From the NCBI GenBank assembly GCA_022703115.1, contig JAKLEK010000115.1, positions 1 to 5,311 on the forward strand: 5,311 nucleotides of DNA. The letters are read 5' to 3'. A program made the position numbers and the translations under genes. Shown here in pieces: positions 4,097 through 5,311 of the stretch. The notes beneath the pieces were generated by a model. It ran no database searches. It had not been told where the DNA came from and worked only from the letters and a program-made list of their open reading frames with translations. This DNA is from Elusimicrobiota bacterium (lineage in GTDB: Bacteria; Elusimicrobiota; Elusimicrobia; Elusimicrobiales; UBA9959). How positions within the stretch are numbered: position 1 is the stretch's first letter; each line of letters starts with the position of its first letter.

Positions 4097-5311
4097 ATGA
4101 CCGGAAAGTTAAATGCGGCCGCCGCCCGTTCGCTGGCGGCCCTCGCTTTTCTCTGCGCCCCCTCTTCGTCCCACGCAGCCGGGAGGCCGGAAGCTTTTGA
4201 TCAGCTTGAACTCCAGTCGGGCGGCGCCCCTTCCGCCGCACCTCAGCCGCAGCCGGGTCCGGAGGCGGCCGCCGGGGCGCCGGTCCGGGCCGCCGCGGCG
4301 GGGATAGGCGCTCCATTGGACAGGCGGCTTCTCGAATTCGGCGAGGATATCCGGAAAGAGGCCAAGGCCGACTGGGAAAAACGCCTGAAAGAGAACGGCG
4401 GGCTTCCGAGCCTGGTCCCGCTCCCGCCGCTCGATCCGGCGCGCGATATACTGCTGTGCATTCCGGGCCATGGTCAGAATTTCCAGGATGTGCACGAACT
4501 CGCTAAACTGTCCGACACTTATCAGGTCCTGGTAGCCGTGGTGGACGATGGAAGATCGATGGACAGGAACGCCAAGGACCTGGCCGACATAGCGGACGCG
4601 CTGGCCGCGCTCTCAGGAAGCCGCGAAGACGGGCGGGGACCGGAGTTAAGGCTGGTGGGGCACAGCATGGGAGGAGGCATAGGCCAGCTGCTGCTCCAGG
4701 AACTGGTCGACCGGAAAAAACTGTATGACGGTCCGGGAAGCGTTTTCTCCAAAGTTATATTCGTAGGCATGGACTCGATCTGGCGCGGCGTGGACGCGCC
4801 GTGGCTTATGGCTCCGGGGATCGGACCCCTCAGCCAGTACGGCATACCGTCCCTCGCCAACGGCGGCCCCGTTATGGTCAGGATCGAGCGGGTGAGCATG
4901 CCGGCGAACGTGACCACGCATTTCGTCACCACCCATCATAAGCTGACCACGAACCCCCAGATGCGTCATTTCGAGCCCATAGCCAACTGGTATTCCAACG
5001 AGCTGGGGGCCGGAGAGCTCCGGAAACTGTGGGATTTCCTGCGGAAAGGGGAAAGCGATCTGAACAAGCTGGATGACTTCGCCATGGGAGGGCTTGTCCG
5101 CAAGCACGGACTCAAGAACCTCTGGCGGACCCTCGCCAGGGACGCTGATTATCCGGCTCACGCCGCGGAGATAAAGGAAGCCGCGGTCCGCGCCGCGAGC
5201 GAAGCGGAGTTCGCCGCAGGATACGACGCCGCGCTGGAAAAGATTGTGGACACTTTCAACGTTCCGGACCATACCGCGTTCATGTGGGAGGACCCGGCAT
5301 TCCTGCCGCGG
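4097..5311 (+). CDS. Exported alpha/beta hydrolase (lipase/esterase-like), 3' end beyond window
   Basis: The frame is open for 405 codons to the right edge without a stop. AAGGAG (4084-4089) seven bases before the ATG supports the start. Residues 1-27 or 28 form a Sec signal peptide (K4, Ala/Leu-rich core, SHA-A site), so the enzyme should be exported; C20 is not in a good lipobox. A Pro/Ala/Gly-rich linker spans about 42-73 and a charged helical stretch 76-100. The hydrolase core begins near 116 with strand DILLCIPGHGQN, whose HG is a probable oxyanion motif. The nucleophile elbow is GHSMGGG with S190. The acid is uncertain (D226 or E264); H280 or H281 in THHKLTTN is the likely catalytic His. 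The region after about 300 is helical and charged, and not recognised. A lipid ester, phospholipid or peptidoglycan-type substrate cannot be chosen from sequence. It lies downstream of the phosphofructokinase gene but probably has its own promoter. Confidence 0.87.
   Translation, partial: MTGKLNAAAARSLAALAFLCAPSSSHAAGRPEAFDQLELQSGGAPSAAPQPQPGPEAAAGAPVRAAAAGIGAPLDRRLLEFGEDIRKEAKADWEKRLKENGGLPSLVPLPPLDPARDILLCIPGHGQNFQDVHELAKLSDTYQVLVAVVDDGRSMDRNAKDLADIADALAALSGSREDGRGPELRLVGHSMGGGIGQLLLQELVDRKKLYDGPGSVFSKVIFVGMDSIWRGVDAPWLMAPGIGPLSQYGIPSLANGGPVMVRIERVSMPANVTTHFVTTHHKLTTNPQMRHFEPIANWYSNELGAGELRKLWDFLRKGESDLNKLDDFAMGGLVRKHGLKNLWRTLARDADYPAHAAEIKEAAVRAASEAEFAAGYDAALEKIVDTFNVPDHTAFMWEDPAFLPR

Noticed and set aside
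4109..4495. Minus-strand frame of 128 codons over the hydrolase signal peptide and linker
   Set aside because: Arginine- and glycine-rich composition typical of reading GC-rich coding DNA backwards, with no start signal.
4646..5272. Minus-strand open frame of 208 codons opposite the hydrolase gene
   Set aside because: It lies wholly inside a plus-strand frame with signal peptide, GHSMGG elbow and a good ribosome site. Its own peptide shows no recognisable domain.
1..5311. CRISPR array, tRNA or rRNA gene, insertion sequence, phage or toxin-antitoxin or defence module
   Set aside because: No regularly spaced direct repeats, cloverleaf-like segment, transposase or integrase motif, terminal inverted repeats or small two-gene toxin pair was seen. 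The genes present have ordinary cellular roles and no operon structure joins them.

Overview
The window is a GC-rich, gene-dense bacterial chromosome segment. It carries four complete genes, the 3' tail of a fifth, and the first 405 codons of a sixth. The proteins are a stand-alone receiver protein, an exported clostripain-like (C11) protease, a MarC-family membrane protein, a mixed-group phosphofructokinase and an exported alpha/beta hydrolase. I cannot assign the organism firmly. Signal peptides, strong Shine-Dalgarno sites (AGGAGG, AAGGAG) and sigma70-like promoters point to a free-living or fermentative Gram-negative-type bacterium. Secreted C11 peptidases together with a group III-like PFK would suit a lineage such as Elusimicrobiota, but that is a low-confidence guess.

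Layout, left to right. Bases 1-95 (+) hold the last 30 codons of an unrecognised gene. It converges on a receiver-domain gene (118-543, -) with a proline-rich tail coded across a run of eight G. A 181-base divergent gap leads to the exported clostripain-like protease (725-2023, +), which ends at a near-ideal intrinsic terminator (2047-2082). The MarC gene (2111-2734, -) converges on that terminator. The MarC gene and the phosphofructokinase gene (2832-3926, +) diverge from a 97-base gap that packs two back-to-back promoters. After a 170-base gap with a strong hairpin and a promoter, the exported GHSMGG hydrolase (4097-5311, +) runs off the right edge.

No multi-gene operon is visible: almost every gene changes strand or is separated from its neighbour by its own promoter or terminator signals. 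The genes do not look like parts of one dedicated system. Two exported hydrolytic enzymes, a glycolytic kinase, a membrane protein and a receiver protein are ordinary housekeeping or nutrient-use functions.

The most interesting signal is in the start signals. Both minus-strand genes lack a Shine-Dalgarno site and carry TAGAAT exactly six bases before ATG, as expected for leaderless mRNAs. The three complete-start plus-strand genes have strong Shine-Dalgarno sites, and two of those share the extended -10 TGNTAATAT. The window thus seems to mix two start modes.
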